From Pseudobacter ginsenosidimutans (GTDB taxonomy: Bacteria > Bacteroidota > Bacteroidia > Chitinophagales > Chitinophagaceae), in the NCBI RefSeq assembly GCF_007970185.1, contig NZ_CP042431.1, forward strand, positions 1 to 64,000: a DNA stretch of 64,000 bases, written 5' to 3'. Shown piece after piece: positions 46,413 through 55,169 of this stretch. The notes beneath the pieces were generated by a model, which saw only the letters and a program-made list of their open reading frames with translations, did no database searches and was not told the origin of the DNA. Numbering within the stretch: the first letter of the stretch is position 1; every line of letters starts with the position of its first letter. A program made the translations under genes and the position numbers.

Positions 46413-47158
46413 CGATCCGAACGCTGATAGTAGATGATGAACCCCATGCAGTGGAGATCATTAGAAGATATTCGGCCAATATTCCCGAAATAGAAGTGAT
46501 CGAAACCTGCAACAATGCCATCAAAGCTTTCCAGGTTTTACAGACCAGCAAGATCGACCTGTTGTTCCTGGATATCAAAATGCCAGGTCTCTCCGGAACG
46601 GACCTGGTGCGCAGTCTGAAAAAACCTCCCATGATCATTTTCACTACCGCTTACCAGGAGTATGCAATTGATGGATTTGATCTCAATGCAGTGGATTATC
46701 TTCTCAAACCCATCCCCCTGAACCGCTTTCTCAGGGCAATCGATAAAGTGATGCAGCTGATCAATGGCGACAGGTACGATGGGAATTTCGATGCGCCGGA
46801 AGTATCGGCCCCAAAGCCTTCCACACATTTCCTGTACCTGCGGATTGAACGGCGTCTGATCAAAGTGAATACAAAAGATATCCTGTGGATCGAAAGCATG
46901 AAGGATTATATTAAGGTGGTTACTACCGATAAATCATATACCACAAAACAAAAGATCAGTGTAGTGGAGAAACTGCTTCCTATCAGCGAGTTCATGCGTA
47001 TCCACCGGTCTTATATCATACCCATCAATAAAGCTGAAGGCTATCATCCCAATCATATTTTGATAGCAGGCAACAAGATCCCGGTTGGCAGGAATTACAA
47101 GCAGGCCTGCTATCAAAAATTCAATCCCGACCAGGGAATGCAGTATATCCCTGACTAA
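46409..47158 (+). CDS. LytTR-family response regulator
   Basis: 249 residues from ATG 46409, which overlaps the kinase stop (ATGA) and implies coupled translation. Receiver domain (LIVDDEPHAVEII, phospho-acceptor Asp in LLFLDIKMPGLSG, FTTAYQEYAIDGF, DYLLKP) and LytTR DNA-binding domain (KVNTKDILWIESMKDYIKVV, MRIHRSYIIPI). Its targets are unknown; the divergent giant surface-protein gene is one candidate. The 3' end overlaps the converging cupin gene by 4 bases. Confidence 0.93.
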   Translation: MTIRTLIVDDEPHAVEIIRRYSANIPEIEVIETCNNAIKAFQVLQTSKIDLLFLDIKMPGLSGTDLVRSLKKPPMIIFTTAYQEYAIDGFDLNAVDYLLKPIPLNRFLRAIDKVMQLINGDRYDGNFDAPEVSAPKPSTHFLYLRIERRLIKVNTKDILWIESMKDYIKVVTTDKSYTTKQKISVVEKLLPISEFMRIHRSYIIPINKAEGYHPNHILIAGNKIPVGRNYKQACYQKFNPDQGMQYIPD

Positions 47159-47694
47159 CTGCAATATCTATTCACCAGTCTTTTCCGCAGTCCGGTGATC
47201 CGGGCAATCATATCCAATACTGTGATCAATGGCCACAAAGCTTTGCCCGCGCCGGCCTGACGCATATCGCTCATTTTGGATACAACAGCCAGGTCGAGTA
47301 TGTTCAATGGAATGCCTTTCTCATTGGTGCGTTTATCGCCTGCCAGGCCGTACAGAATGCACAAGGCATTTTCAAAGCCCTTTGATCCCGGCCTGATAAT
47401 AGTAGTGAAGATCGTTTCCTTGTTGGATTGATTGGAGAAGCCATGTATATCCATTCGCTCCACTGTATAGTCCTGCCCTTCCATCAATACGATCTTTCTG
47501 TTCCTTAGTTCGATCGTCAATTGTCCTTCCAGTACAACAAAGGTTTCCTCGAAATTCCGGTGATAGTGCAATGGAGTGCCGCCTCCCGGCATCAGTTTCA
47601 CCAGTAGCGCGGTGGTGCGGCCATTGGTCCCTGATGCCGTTTGCGTAAAAGTGACTTCATCTTTGATCAGCGGATTTACGATAGTTCTGCTCAT
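47155..47694 (-). CDS. Cupin domain protein
   Basis: 179 residues. A single cupin with motif 1 GGGTPLHYHRNFEETFVVLEG (metal ligands His, His, Glu) and motif 2 near VERMDIHGFSNQSN. The remaining C-terminal ~70 residues contain helices (ALCILYGLAGDKRTNEKGIP, LWPLITVLDMIARI) that may touch the membrane. Similar proteins are annotated only as cupins; substrate unknown. Confidence 0.8.
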   Translation of the reverse strand: MSRTIVNPLIKDEVTFTQTASGTNGRTTALLVKLMPGGGTPLHYHRNFEETFVVLEGQLTIELRNRKIVLMEGQDYTVERMDIHGFSNQSNKETIFTTIIRPGSKGFENALCILYGLAGDKRTNEKGIPLNILDLAVVSKMSDMRQAGAGKALWPLITVLDMIARITGLRKRLVNRYCS

Positions 47695-47895
47695 GTGATT
47701 AATTTATGGCAAGAATAGATCACAGGTATGATCAGAACAATTTGAAACGACGAACGATGGTTTTAGGCTACACATGACCGAAATATGCATTTGTCGCCCA
47801 TGCAGATCTTATGTCAACGAAACCCTTTTTTCCATCTACACTTTTTGAAGGGCCTGTACATCGCTTATACTTTTACGGAAGAAAATAAAAAAGAA

Positions 47896-48639
47896 ATGAA
47901 AAAACTTCTACTGCACGCAATTTGTGTGCTTGTTACGATGACATCCTGTAAAAAAGGAAATGATGGGGATGATAGCATTAACAAGGCAGAGAAAGGTTAT
48001 GCTACCGGGAAAGTGGCAGATACCAAAGGGAAGCCGCTTTCGAATGTTGAAATAACGGTCGAGAATGTATTGCCCGGGGCTTCCAACTCTTATACGGGAA
48101 AAACAGATGCCAATGGATTCTACAAAATAAAGATCGGGCCGGTTGGAGAATATCATGCCAGTGCATACCATACTGTACTGTATAACGGGGTTACCTACAG
48201 CCTCCCGATGCACAGCGATAATGATGCAGTTTTCAGCAATGAAGGTGCCGTCAGGAATTTCGAATGGAAGCTGACCGGAAGCATGTATAGCGGAGGCAGA
48301 TATGGCTCCAGCATTACACTTGATGCAGATATCAATTTTATGATCAATGATCCGGAAAATATAGAGTATACATTGAAGCCTGTTGGCAAACTGATTGACG
48401 GGTCAGATGGCCAGGAACTGGTGCTGCATCCGGGACTGCCCAATACGGAATCCTATGGCAAGCTGCTTGATATTCCAATTGGAAGATATACACTCTCGGC
48501 CGTGTATCTGAACAGAGGCGCCAGAAAACCGCTCCGGTTGAAGCTGACGAATGATTATGATGCTCCTTACCGGGGAACTGTAACAATTGATTTTCCTGAA
48601 TTTTTCTATGAGGGCGTTGCTGTGATGTACAACGAATAA
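47896..48639 (+). CDS. Lipoprotein with CarboxypepD-regulatory-like domain
   Basis: 247 residues from ATG 47896 (MKKLLLHAICVLVTMTSCKK), giving a lipoprotein signal with Cys18; the upstream in-frame extension to 47785 is not protein-like. Residues ~38-110 are a carboxypeptidase-regulatory-like Ig fold (ATGKVADTKGKPLSNVEITV, DANGFYKIKI). The C-terminal half is beta-rich with DIPIGRYTLSAVYLNRGARK. It resembles the lipoprotein at 56104-57084 in size, order and several motifs. No enzyme motif; probably an outer-membrane surface protein. Confidence 0.75.
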   Translation: MKKLLLHAICVLVTMTSCKKGNDGDDSINKAEKGYATGKVADTKGKPLSNVEITVENVLPGASNSYTGKTDANGFYKIKIGPVGEYHASAYHTVLYNGVTYSLPMHSDNDAVFSNEGAVRNFEWKLTGSMYSGGRYGSSITLDADINFMINDPENIEYTLKPVGKLIDGSDGQELVLHPGLPNTESYGKLLDIPIGRYTLSAVYLNRGARKPLRLKLTNDYDAPYRGTVTIDFPEFFYEGVAVMYNE

Positions 48640-48696
48640 ATTTTTCAAGTGCAATAAGACCGGTGAACAAACTGGAAACCGGTGTTTATGTTTAAC

Positions 48697-48727
48697 CTGC
48701 TGCATGTTCTCATGCGGCAGCTTTTTT
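48697..48727 (+). terminator. Intrinsic terminator of the lipoprotein gene
   Basis: Stem CTGCTGCATG / CATGCGGCAG (one T-G pair), loop TTCT, then CTTTTTT. It abuts the stop codon of the converging RCC1 gene at 48726. Confidence 0.7.
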
Positions 48728-49883
48728 AAAGCGGGGCCAGTTTGCCCAGGCTTTTGATCCGGATCACAGTCTTTGAATTTTTGTAGGCTCCGGTGGTTAT
48801 CATTTGTGCCCCCCACCCCACCAGGGTTCCGTCATTCAATAGAGCAAAGCCGGATCCATTGCCGGCTTTAACTGCTTTCACACCTGAAAGTTTATGTACG
48901 TGAACGGGAGTGGAAGTTACATCACCGCCAAGCGGACCCAGTGCAGACAGCTCACCCCAACCCCATCCCATGACGGTTCCGTCTTTGCGAAGGGCCAGGA
49001 TTCCGGAACTGGCATCGATCGCCTTTACATTGAAAAGTTTTATCACGCTTACAGGTATCAGACTTCTTTCATCTCTGGAGCCCTGGTATATTTTTGACGA
49101 AGGAACGCCAGTGCCCAGTTGCCCCTTGTAATTGGTGCCCCAGGCTTTTACCGTTCCATCTTTCAGTAATGCATAGCCGCCGTTCCGGCTTCCGGAAATT
49201 GCGATCGCATTTTCGATACCCGGTACTTTACCAGGTACACTTACAGACTTTACATCTCCGCAACCCAGTCTTCCCTGGTAGCCATCGCCCCAGGTCCAGA
49301 CAGATCCGTCATCTTTCAGCGCCATCGGGCCGGATATGGCTATCACATGATCCAGGTTGATCACCTTTACGGGTTCTTTCTTTCCGGCAGCTGAAGCAGA
49401 ATAAGCACCCGAAGTGATCTTTTCACCATCCCCGCACATACCTTCATTGCCGTTGCCCCATGCCATGACTGTTCCATCCCTGAGCAGCGCATAATTGGTT
49501 TTGCTGAAAGCGCTGATAGCGATAACATTCTTCAGTCCTTTGACCTTTACCATTCTTTCACTTTCCCTGATCTTTTTTGACACCAGATCAGGATCACCCA
49601 ACTGATAATAATCATTCATTCCTAACGTATACACGTATCCGTTTTTATCAAGGACCAGGAGATGTTCCTCTCCACCGGAAACCTGAACAGCATTTTCTAT
49701 ATCAGGTATTTTTTGCATTTCTCCCCCAGCCTGCCATCTCATCACTTCACCATTGGACAATGCCATTACATGATTAATGCCTGTTTTGTTCCTGTAACTG
49801 CAAATCCAGTTGCCGGAAAAGGTCTGTGCAAAACTGCACAGACAGCTGATTGAAATAATGGTTACACCAAGTAATCTTTTCAT
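48726..49883 (-). CDS. Exported RCC1-repeat beta-propeller protein
   Basis: 385 residues. Signal peptide MKRLLGVTIISISCLCSFA. About seven RCC1 repeats follow, each with a pattern like YALLKDGTVKAWGTNYKGQLG, ALKDDGSVWTWGDGYQGRLG or ALLRDGTVMAWGNGNEGMCG. It should fold as a seven-bladed propeller. In eukaryotes RCC1 is a Ran exchange factor; exported bacterial versions have no established function and may be ligand-binding or adhesive. It lies 14 bases after the preceding minus-strand gene, so the two form an operon. Confidence 0.88.
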   Translation of the reverse strand: MKRLLGVTIISISCLCSFAQTFSGNWICSYRNKTGINHVMALSNGEVMRWQAGGEMQKIPDIENAVQVSGGEEHLLVLDKNGYVYTLGMNDYYQLGDPDLVSKKIRESERMVKVKGLKNVIAISAFSKTNYALLRDGTVMAWGNGNEGMCGDGEKITSGAYSASAAGKKEPVKVINLDHVIAISGPMALKDDGSVWTWGDGYQGRLGCGDVKSVSVPGKVPGIENAIAISGSRNGGYALLKDGTVKAWGTNYKGQLGTGVPSSKIYQGSRDERSLIPVSVIKLFNVKAIDASSGILALRKDGTVMGWGWGELSALGPLGGDVTSTPVHVHKLSGVKAVKAGNGSGFALLNDGTLVGWGAQMITTGAYKNSKTVIRIKSLGKLAPL

Positions 49884-49897
49884 ATCTGGTTTATTGT

Positions 49898-52030
49898 TTA
49901 GAAGAATCCTGTTAATCCTGCCGGGCCTTGCTGGAAGCCGGAATTGGCGCCCAGTGAAATTTCGTATCCGAATTCAGATTGTAATTTTGAATCCAGCACG
50001 TTCAGCGGATCTTCCACCCAGGCGCTTGCCATTGCACCCGACTTCAGGCCGTAGTCGCCGCCCTTTCCATCTATGGTTACGTAAGCAGTGGCAGTAATTT
50101 CCACCGCAGCTCCTGCATTCAGGCGTATGAACTTACCTATGCCGGAAGGTCCCTGAATGCTTTTGGAAACAATTGTTCTGATCACAGAATAAGTGGTGCT
50201 TTTATTAACGAAGTCCTGTTTGAACTGAAGTTTCCAATTGTCCAATGCAGGAATGGCTTTACCCAGATCGAGGGTTACTCCTGCTTCTTTACAATTCATA
50301 TCTGCCTGTACCACGCCGAAATCGAAATTCACATTGATGGGACAGATGGGCCGCATGATCTCTCCAAAAGTGAATTTCTCCAGCTTCTTCATCAATTGTG
50401 AGCAATGAGGTGAAGTGGGCGTATATCCCACCATTTTTTCAATGGTTGCCAGGTATTCAAGTGCAGCGGCATAGTAGTTTGCATTGGCCAGGTGTTCATT
50501 CACTCCAATCAGGTAACCCCATTTGGATTTATGATAGAAGATCTCGGCAGCATATTGTTTCAAGCGTTTATCGAATTCATCTCCTGCATTGGCCAATGCT
50601 TCCAGATATACTTTGTGTCTTTCATTCAAAGCAACACACTCCCGCTTTGTCAACTGTTCCAGTATCTGGCATCCTGCTGCGTTTCCCTCGCCGCAGTCAT
50701 AAGGTTTTTTCTTTTCTGCAAATTCCCGGTTGATATTGGCAACGGCGAATTCATAATTACGCGTTTCAATGGCAATGGTAGTGTCGAATCCGATCTTCAG
50801 TTTTTTCACTTTTGCCGGCAGCTCGTATTGGATGTATTTGCAGGAATAGATCTTCATTGCTTTCTTTACCAGGTCGGAGATCGGCATACGGCCTGGTATA
50901 CGACCATTAGCGAAAACAAAATCCTGGAAACTCTTCATGTCCCTGTTCAGCTGTTGCTGGCCAAGTTTCTCTTCTTCATTATGGAGTTTGCTTATTTCAC
51001 CTTTATATCTACCTATCTCTTCGCGGAATGCTGCCCTTTCTGCCAGCACAATTTCATATTCCTCCGGAAGGCGCTGGTGCCGCGGTTTCCTGATCTTGTA
51101 CATATTGAAATAATCAGGCAATCCTGTTTTTTTTACAAACCCGCTGTAATGGTCCCCATCCGGATCCAATTCATCCAGCAGGTCCATGCATTCCTGGTCC
51201 ATACCTGTTTCCACCGCGTTCTTCGCGTATTTGACTGCATCCTGTTTTTTCCCGTTGAGCTGACTGATCCTGGCAGCCATCTTGTTGGCGGCAGGATGTT
51301 TTGGTTCATCCAGCATGCACTTGATGAAATAATACATGGCGCTATCCTTCATTCCACAACCAGCGAAAGCCTGTCCCATATTATTAAGGAACAAGGTGGT
51401 TTTGGGATAACGCTGCACCAGCCCGCGCATGACCGGCACTGCTTGTGCTGGTGCGCCCGATTCAATCAGGATAGTGGCAAAACTATTTGTGTTCAGGTCG
51501 TTGTCCGGATCTGAGATAATTGCATTCCCACTTATCCACGCTGCAAGCACTGCATCGCCCTGCTGATAGAAATAGATCGCATACTGACTGAGATAAACGG
51601 AGTTGGTGTTCATCTTTGTAAGGATCTCATTGCCCAGTTCACGCCGGGCTGCAGATAATCTGGGTTGCATTTTTTTCATCATGCCATCAACAAATGTTTT
51701 GAGCGAAAGGCCACTGACCTGTGCCGGAAGCCCTGCCAGGCTTACCTTTTGAAGACCTGCGTTCACTTTATCCTGTGCAGTATTGGGCTTTGATGGAGCA
51801 GTGGCAGTAGTGGCAATGCCCATCTTTTTCTTCATTGCCTCTATTTCAGCCGGAGATATTTTTTGTCCGGACATTGCTTTTCTCTGAAGCTCTTCAGCCA
51901 TGGCTTTCGCTTCTTCCGGAGTGACCTTTTTTTGTGCGATGGTTGCTTGCATGCACAAAACTGAAAACAACAAAATCAATACCCCCTGCAACCTGGAACG
52001 ATAATCTTGCATTACTAACCTTCTGAACAT
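49898..52030 (-). CDS. Large exported protein of unknown function with TPR-like helices
   Basis: About 710 residues. The start is 52030 (MFRRLVMQDYRSRLQGVLIL) or 52012 (MQDYRS); both lead into a signal peptide (VLILLFSVLCMQATIA). An Ala/Glu/Lys-rich segment with TPEEAKAMAEEL and SPAEIEAMKKKM follows, then TPR-like pairs (ILIESGAPAQAVPVMRGLV, FLNNMGQAFAGCG) and a ~300-residue C-terminal part with Cys residues (CGEGNAAGCQILEQLTKREC, PHCSQLMK) and a beta-rich end. I do not recognise the family. It is the first gene of the operon with the exported RCC1 protein. Confidence 0.7.
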   Translation of the reverse strand: MFRRLVMQDYRSRLQGVLILLFSVLCMQATIAQKKVTPEEAKAMAEELQRKAMSGQKISPAEIEAMKKKMGIATTATAPSKPNTAQDKVNAGLQKVSLAGLPAQVSGLSLKTFVDGMMKKMQPRLSAARRELGNEILTKMNTNSVYLSQYAIYFYQQGDAVLAAWISGNAIISDPDNDLNTNSFATILIESGAPAQAVPVMRGLVQRYPKTTLFLNNMGQAFAGCGMKDSAMYYFIKCMLDEPKHPAANKMAARISQLNGKKQDAVKYAKNAVETGMDQECMDLLDELDPDGDHYSGFVKKTGLPDYFNMYKIRKPRHQRLPEEYEIVLAERAAFREEIGRYKGEISKLHNEEEKLGQQQLNRDMKSFQDFVFANGRIPGRMPISDLVKKAMKIYSCKYIQYELPAKVKKLKIGFDTTIAIETRNYEFAVANINREFAEKKKPYDCGEGNAAGCQILEQLTKRECVALNERHKVYLEALANAGDEFDKRLKQYAAEIFYHKSKWGYLIGVNEHLANANYYAAALEYLATIEKMVGYTPTSPHCSQLMKKLEKFTFGEIMRPICPINVNFDFGVVQADMNCKEAGVTLDLGKAIPALDNWKLQFKQDFVNKSTTYSVIRTIVSKSIQGPSGIGKFIRLNAGAAVEITATAYVTIDGKGGDYGLKSGAMASAWVEDPLNVLDSKLQSEFGYEISLGANSGFQQGPAGLTGFF

Positions 52031-52233
52031 TTTTAACTGATTTGATAAAAGAATCAACTGCAAAAATTCATGAGATCAGAGCTGCGCCCAAGCTGGGTTG
52101 ACATACACCAGCTATCGTCGATGAACAGCAGGAAAGTGATATGGATCTGGGAACAGCCTAAAAAAAACTGGTCGGGTCCATACAATTTTTTGTTGTGCTG
52201 ACTTTTGAACTTTGTGCCGTAAAAACAAAGAAC

Positions 52234-52695
52234 ATGCAATCATCAAAGATCATTTCAGGTTACAGGAATTACAATGGCGGGTATTTCAAAACACTAATCA
52301 AGCCCGATGATACAGGAGGAGCAATGGCAATGATCGATATCACGTTGCCGCGTGGAGTTGAGCCGCCGCCGCATGTTCATAAGAATGAAGACGAGATCTT
52401 CTACCTGCTGGAAGGAAATATCAGGTTCAGGATCGGTGATAATGAAATAGAAGCCAGTGCTGGAGATGCAGTGTTTGCACCCAGGATGACACCCCATCAT
52501 TTCATAATCGAAAATGAACAGGCAAGGTTCCTCAATATCATGACACCGGGTAAGCTCATTGATTATTTTGTGGAATTCAGTACACCTTCACAAAATGATC
52601 TGGTGGTTACACCGCCACAGGGGCCGCCTCCTGCCGAAGCTATTGCACATATGGTAAGCCGGCTGGAAGAAGTATATGGCATCAGACTGCTTTGA
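52234..52695 (+). CDS. Cupin domain protein (quercetin dioxygenase-like)
   Basis: 153 residues from ATG 52234. Cupin motif 1 is GVEPPPHVHKNEDEIFYLLEG with metal ligands His, His and Glu; motif 2 is DAVFAPRMTPHHFI. It belongs to the small single-domain cupins often annotated as quercetin 2,3-dioxygenase-like; actual substrate unknown. It converges on the AraC gene and overlaps its 3' end by 14 bases. Confidence 0.85.
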   Translation: MQSSKIISGYRNYNGGYFKTLIKPDDTGGAMAMIDITLPRGVEPPPHVHKNEDEIFYLLEGNIRFRIGDNEIEASAGDAVFAPRMTPHHFIIENEQARFLNIMTPGKLIDYFVEFSTPSQNDLVVTPPQGPPPAEAIAHMVSRLEEVYGIRLL

Positions 52696-53536
52696 TGAAG
52701 TTGCCGGTGAAACAATTTCCATTTGTAACGAATAATTCATCTGAACCCAGGGAGCGGAGTTGTGAAGGCCTGCTCCCTGCAAACTGTTTGAAATCGTGGG
52801 CAAAATGGGCCTGATCATAATAACCGATCGTGTGAGACAAACTGGTGAACGATGTTCCGGGATATTTATCAAGATACCTGAAAGCATGGTTCAATCGTAT
52901 CAGTTTTCGATATTCATTCGGTGTTAGTCCAACATGCTTTTTGAATATACGTTCCAGGTGACGTTCTGAAAAAGGCAGTTGGCTCCTTACATCAGTAATC
53001 GTCAGGTTGCCCATCGATTTTTCAAATACTGCTATCGCATAATTGATATGATCCGTTTGATGCAGTGGAGGCAACAGTCTTTTCTCGAAAAATGCATTCA
53101 GAACAGAGCAGGTCATTTCCGGAAACTCCTGCAATTGCTCATACAGGAAATTGGCTGCGTATCCGAAAACCGACCACAAACCGATGCATGCCTTATTGGT
53201 GAATTCACTGATATCCTGTTTAATAAAGTGTCGTAAACCGGAAGGTTTGAATTGCACTTTCAGCATTTTGGTATGCCCGCTGAATTCCAGCCAGACGGGC
53301 CCTTTCAGTTGCCCCACAATAAATGCCTTTGTTGTGAATGCTGCGGGGGCATCACTGCTTCCGATCCTGTATTGATGCGGGTCTCCAAAAATGAAAAGCA
53401 ATGATGGCTTGCCGAAAGGAATGAGACGCCACTTGCGGAAAGGTTGTGTAAGGGTATCCCAGTTGATATCCATCGTGGAGTAGCTGTCTATATATGGCTG
53501 CAGAATTGCTGAAGGCTGATGATTACTGAATTCCAT
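52682..53536 (-). CDS. AraC family transcriptional regulator (DUF6597-like N-terminus)
   Basis: 284 residues from ATG 53536 (MEFSNHQPSAILQPYIDSYS). The longer open frame to 53794 runs through tRNA-Asp and is false. The N-terminal sensor has RKWRLIPFGKPSLLFIFGD and FIVGQLKGPVWLEFSGHTKM, as in DUF6597-type AraC proteins. The C-terminal HTH region has LTITDVRSQLPFSERHLERI, FKKHVGLTPNEYRKLIRLN and a degenerate second HTH ending DFKQFAGSRPSQLRSLG. Target genes are unknown; the overlapping convergent cupin gene is the closest candidate. Confidence 0.85.
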   Translation of the reverse strand: MEFSNHQPSAILQPYIDSYSTMDINWDTLTQPFRKWRLIPFGKPSLLFIFGDPHQYRIGSSDAPAAFTTKAFIVGQLKGPVWLEFSGHTKMLKVQFKPSGLRHFIKQDISEFTNKACIGLWSVFGYAANFLYEQLQEFPEMTCSVLNAFFEKRLLPPLHQTDHINYAIAVFEKSMGNLTITDVRSQLPFSERHLERIFKKHVGLTPNEYRKLIRLNHAFRYLDKYPGTSFTSLSHTIGYYDQAHFAHDFKQFAGSRPSQLRSLGSDELFVTNGNCFTGNFIKAV

Positions 53537-53666
53537 TTTCCAAAATTCCAATCCTTCCCGGAGTTGATAAAAAAGAGAAGACGAATGACGGGGAGTGTCG
53601 ATAGACAGTTGAAAGATACGGAGGGGCTGAAAACAAAAAAGGCTCACATTTCTGTGAACCTTTCTG

Positions 53667-53740
53667 CGGACTGGACGGGACTCGAACCCGCGACCTCCGC
53701 CGTGACAGGGCGGCATTCTAACCAACTGAACTACCAATCC
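53667..53740 (-). tRNA. tRNA-Asp (anticodon GTC), second copy
   Basis: Identical over all 74 bases to the copy at 12966-13039, with the same 3' trailer start (CAGAAA). The candidate -7 element on the minus strand, TAAGTTCG, sits 11 bases upstream and has one mismatch to TAnnTTTG, weaker than that of the first copy. Confidence 0.97.
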
Positions 53741-53950
53741 TCTTACTAAGACGAACTTAGCAACCTCAGAATATATAGTGTTTATCACTTTCAAGAGCTG
53801 TTCCCAAAACCTTCATTCTCACTTTATTCTCAGACCTTTACGTCGTTTTTGGGACTGCAAATATAGGTCTTTTTTCCACTTACCAACAAAAATTTTTAAA
53901 AAAATTTTCAACCCTTAACTTTACCGCCTCTTATTACAATTACCCGACTT

Positions 53951-54934
53951 ATGCCGCAAGACAAAAACCGTCAGTTCCTGGAATTTGAAAAACCAATCAA
54001 AGAGCTTTTTGATGATATTGAGTCGCTCAAGCAGAAAGCCGAAAAAAGTAAGATCGATCTTACAGATCCTATCCGGAAACTCGAGGAGCGTGTGATCGAA
54101 GCCCGCAAAGCTATCACACAGAACCTGACTCCCTGGCAAAAAGTTCAACTAAGCCGCCATCCGGACCGTCCCTATACCATGAAGTACATCGATAAAATGA
54201 CCACTGAATTTGTGGAGCTCTTTGGAGATCGCAATGTGAAGGACGATAAAGCGATGGTGGGTGGATTTGCTTCACTGGATGGGCAAACTGTAATGCTCAT
54301 TGGTCAGCAGAAAGGTATCAATACCAAGGCGCGTCAGCTGCGCAATTTCGGTATGGCCAATCCTGAAGGTTATCGCAAGGCGCTCCGCCTGATGAAGCTG
54401 GCTGAAAAATTCAACAAGCCTATCATCACCCTCATCGATACTCCAGGCGCCTATCCCGGCCTTGAAGCCGAAGAGCGTGGACAGGGCGAAGCCATTGCCC
54501 GGAATATTTATGAGATGTGCCGCCTCACAGTTCCCGTGATCTGCGTGATCATCGGCGAAGGGGCTTCCGGTGGAGCCCTCGGCATTGGCGTGGGAGATCG
54601 TATCCTCATGCTGGAGAATACCTGGTATACTGTTATCTCTCCTGAATCCTGCTCCTCCATCCTCTGGCGCAGCTGGGAATACAAAGAGAAAGCAGCTGAA
54701 CAACTGAAGCTCACACCTGATTATATGCACCAGTTCGGTATCATAGACGCCATCGTTCCCGAACCACTCGGCGGCGCTCACTGGGATTACCAACAGGCAG
54801 CTGATCTTCTCAAACCTTTCCTGCTGGATGCGATCAATGAACTCAAACAACTCGATCCGCAGGAACGCATCAAAAAACGTATCGAGAAGTTCAACAAGAT
54901 GGGCTTCTGGGAAGAATTACCAGTTGAAGGATAA
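53951..54934 (+). CDS. accA: Acetyl-CoA carboxylase carboxyltransferase subunit alpha
   Basis: 327 residues, full length. Motifs of the AccA carboxyltransferase: [78 protein letters not shown] and the oxyanion glycine-rich [13 protein letters not shown]. With AccD (not in the window) it moves carboxyl from biotin to acetyl-CoA in the first step of fatty acid synthesis. Cytosolic. Upstream, TAACTTTA near 53917 is a near-match to the -7 box. Confidence 0.97.
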   Translation: MPQDKNRQFLEFEKPIKELFDDIESLKQKAEKSKIDLTDPIRKLEERVIEARKAITQNLTPWQKVQLSRHPDRPYTMKYIDKMTTEFVELFGDRNVKDDKAMVGGFASLDGQTVMLIGQQKGINTKARQLRNFGMANPEGYRKALRLMKLAEKFNKPIITLIDTPGAYPGLEAEERGQGEAIARNIYEMCRLTVPVICVIIGEGASGGALGIGVGDRILMLENTWYTVISPESCSSILWRSWEYKEKAAEQLKLTPDYMHQFGIIDAIVPEPLGGAHWDYQQAADLLKPFLLDAINELKQLDPQERIKKRIEKFNKMGFWEELPVEG

Positions 54935-54940
54935 TTTAAA

Positions 54941-54972
54941 TTTGTGTGGTAATCAATTGTCCACTACTTTTG
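54941..54972 (+). promoter_or_regulatory. Consensus Bacteroidetes promoter upstream of dapA leader
   Basis: TTTG (54941-54944) and TACTTTTG (54965-54972) match the -33 and -7 boxes exactly with the standard 20-base spacing. It begins only 6 bases after the accA stop. Transcription should start near 54979, about 190 bases before the dapA ATG. Confidence 0.7.
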
Positions 54973-54982
54973 ACACCGTTAA

Positions 54983-55045
54983 ATGCAAAACATTCAGAAA
55001 CATACAAAGCAAGTCAAGACCATCTCCATACAAGGGAAGGGTTGA
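54983..55045 (+). other. Putative leader peptide (20 aa, four Lys) in the dapA leader
   Basis: The frame reads MQNIQKHTKQVKTISIQGKG then TGA. It starts right after the predicted transcription start and has lysine codons at positions 6, 9, 12 and 19. GGGAAGG (55034-55040) in its last codons is complementary to CCTTCCC (55080-55086), the left arm of the following terminator. This is the arrangement of a translational attenuator, but no ribosome-binding site is visible and the frame may be chance. Confidence 0.35.
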
Positions 55046-55075
55046 TCACCGTTTTGTGTGTCAGCAAAATAATAG

Positions 55076-55101
55076 AAGGCCTTCCCATCAAGGAAGGCCT
55101 T
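55076..55101 (+). terminator. Intrinsic terminator within the dapA leader
   Basis: Perfect 10-bp stem AAGGCCTTCC / GGAAGGCCTT with loop CATCAA, followed by TTTGTATTTT. It lies downstream of the 54941 promoter and 68 bases before dapA, so it could act as an attenuator; otherwise it ends accA transcripts or a ~125-base small RNA. Confidence 0.8.
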
Positions 55102-55169
55102 TTGTATTTTATGTAATGCGATAAAGACATACACTGTTCACAACACTCAAAACCAAAAACAATTTTCAG

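Noticed and set aside
50492-51514. 340-codon plus-strand frame within the large exported protein gene
   Set aside because: Phe/Cys/His-rich antisense shadow with no motifs, opposite a signal-peptide-bearing frame in an operon.
53537-53794. N-terminal extension of the AraC gene reading through a tRNA (contains CHGGGRGFESRPVRR)
   Set aside because: This is the translation of tRNA-Asp, a familiar false protein. The AraC family start at 53536 fits better. The same false frame occurs at 12938-13135.
55046-55169. Lysine riboswitch before dapA
   Set aside because: The leader (about 190 bases) has only one stable hairpin and none of the multi-helix core of the lysine aptamer.
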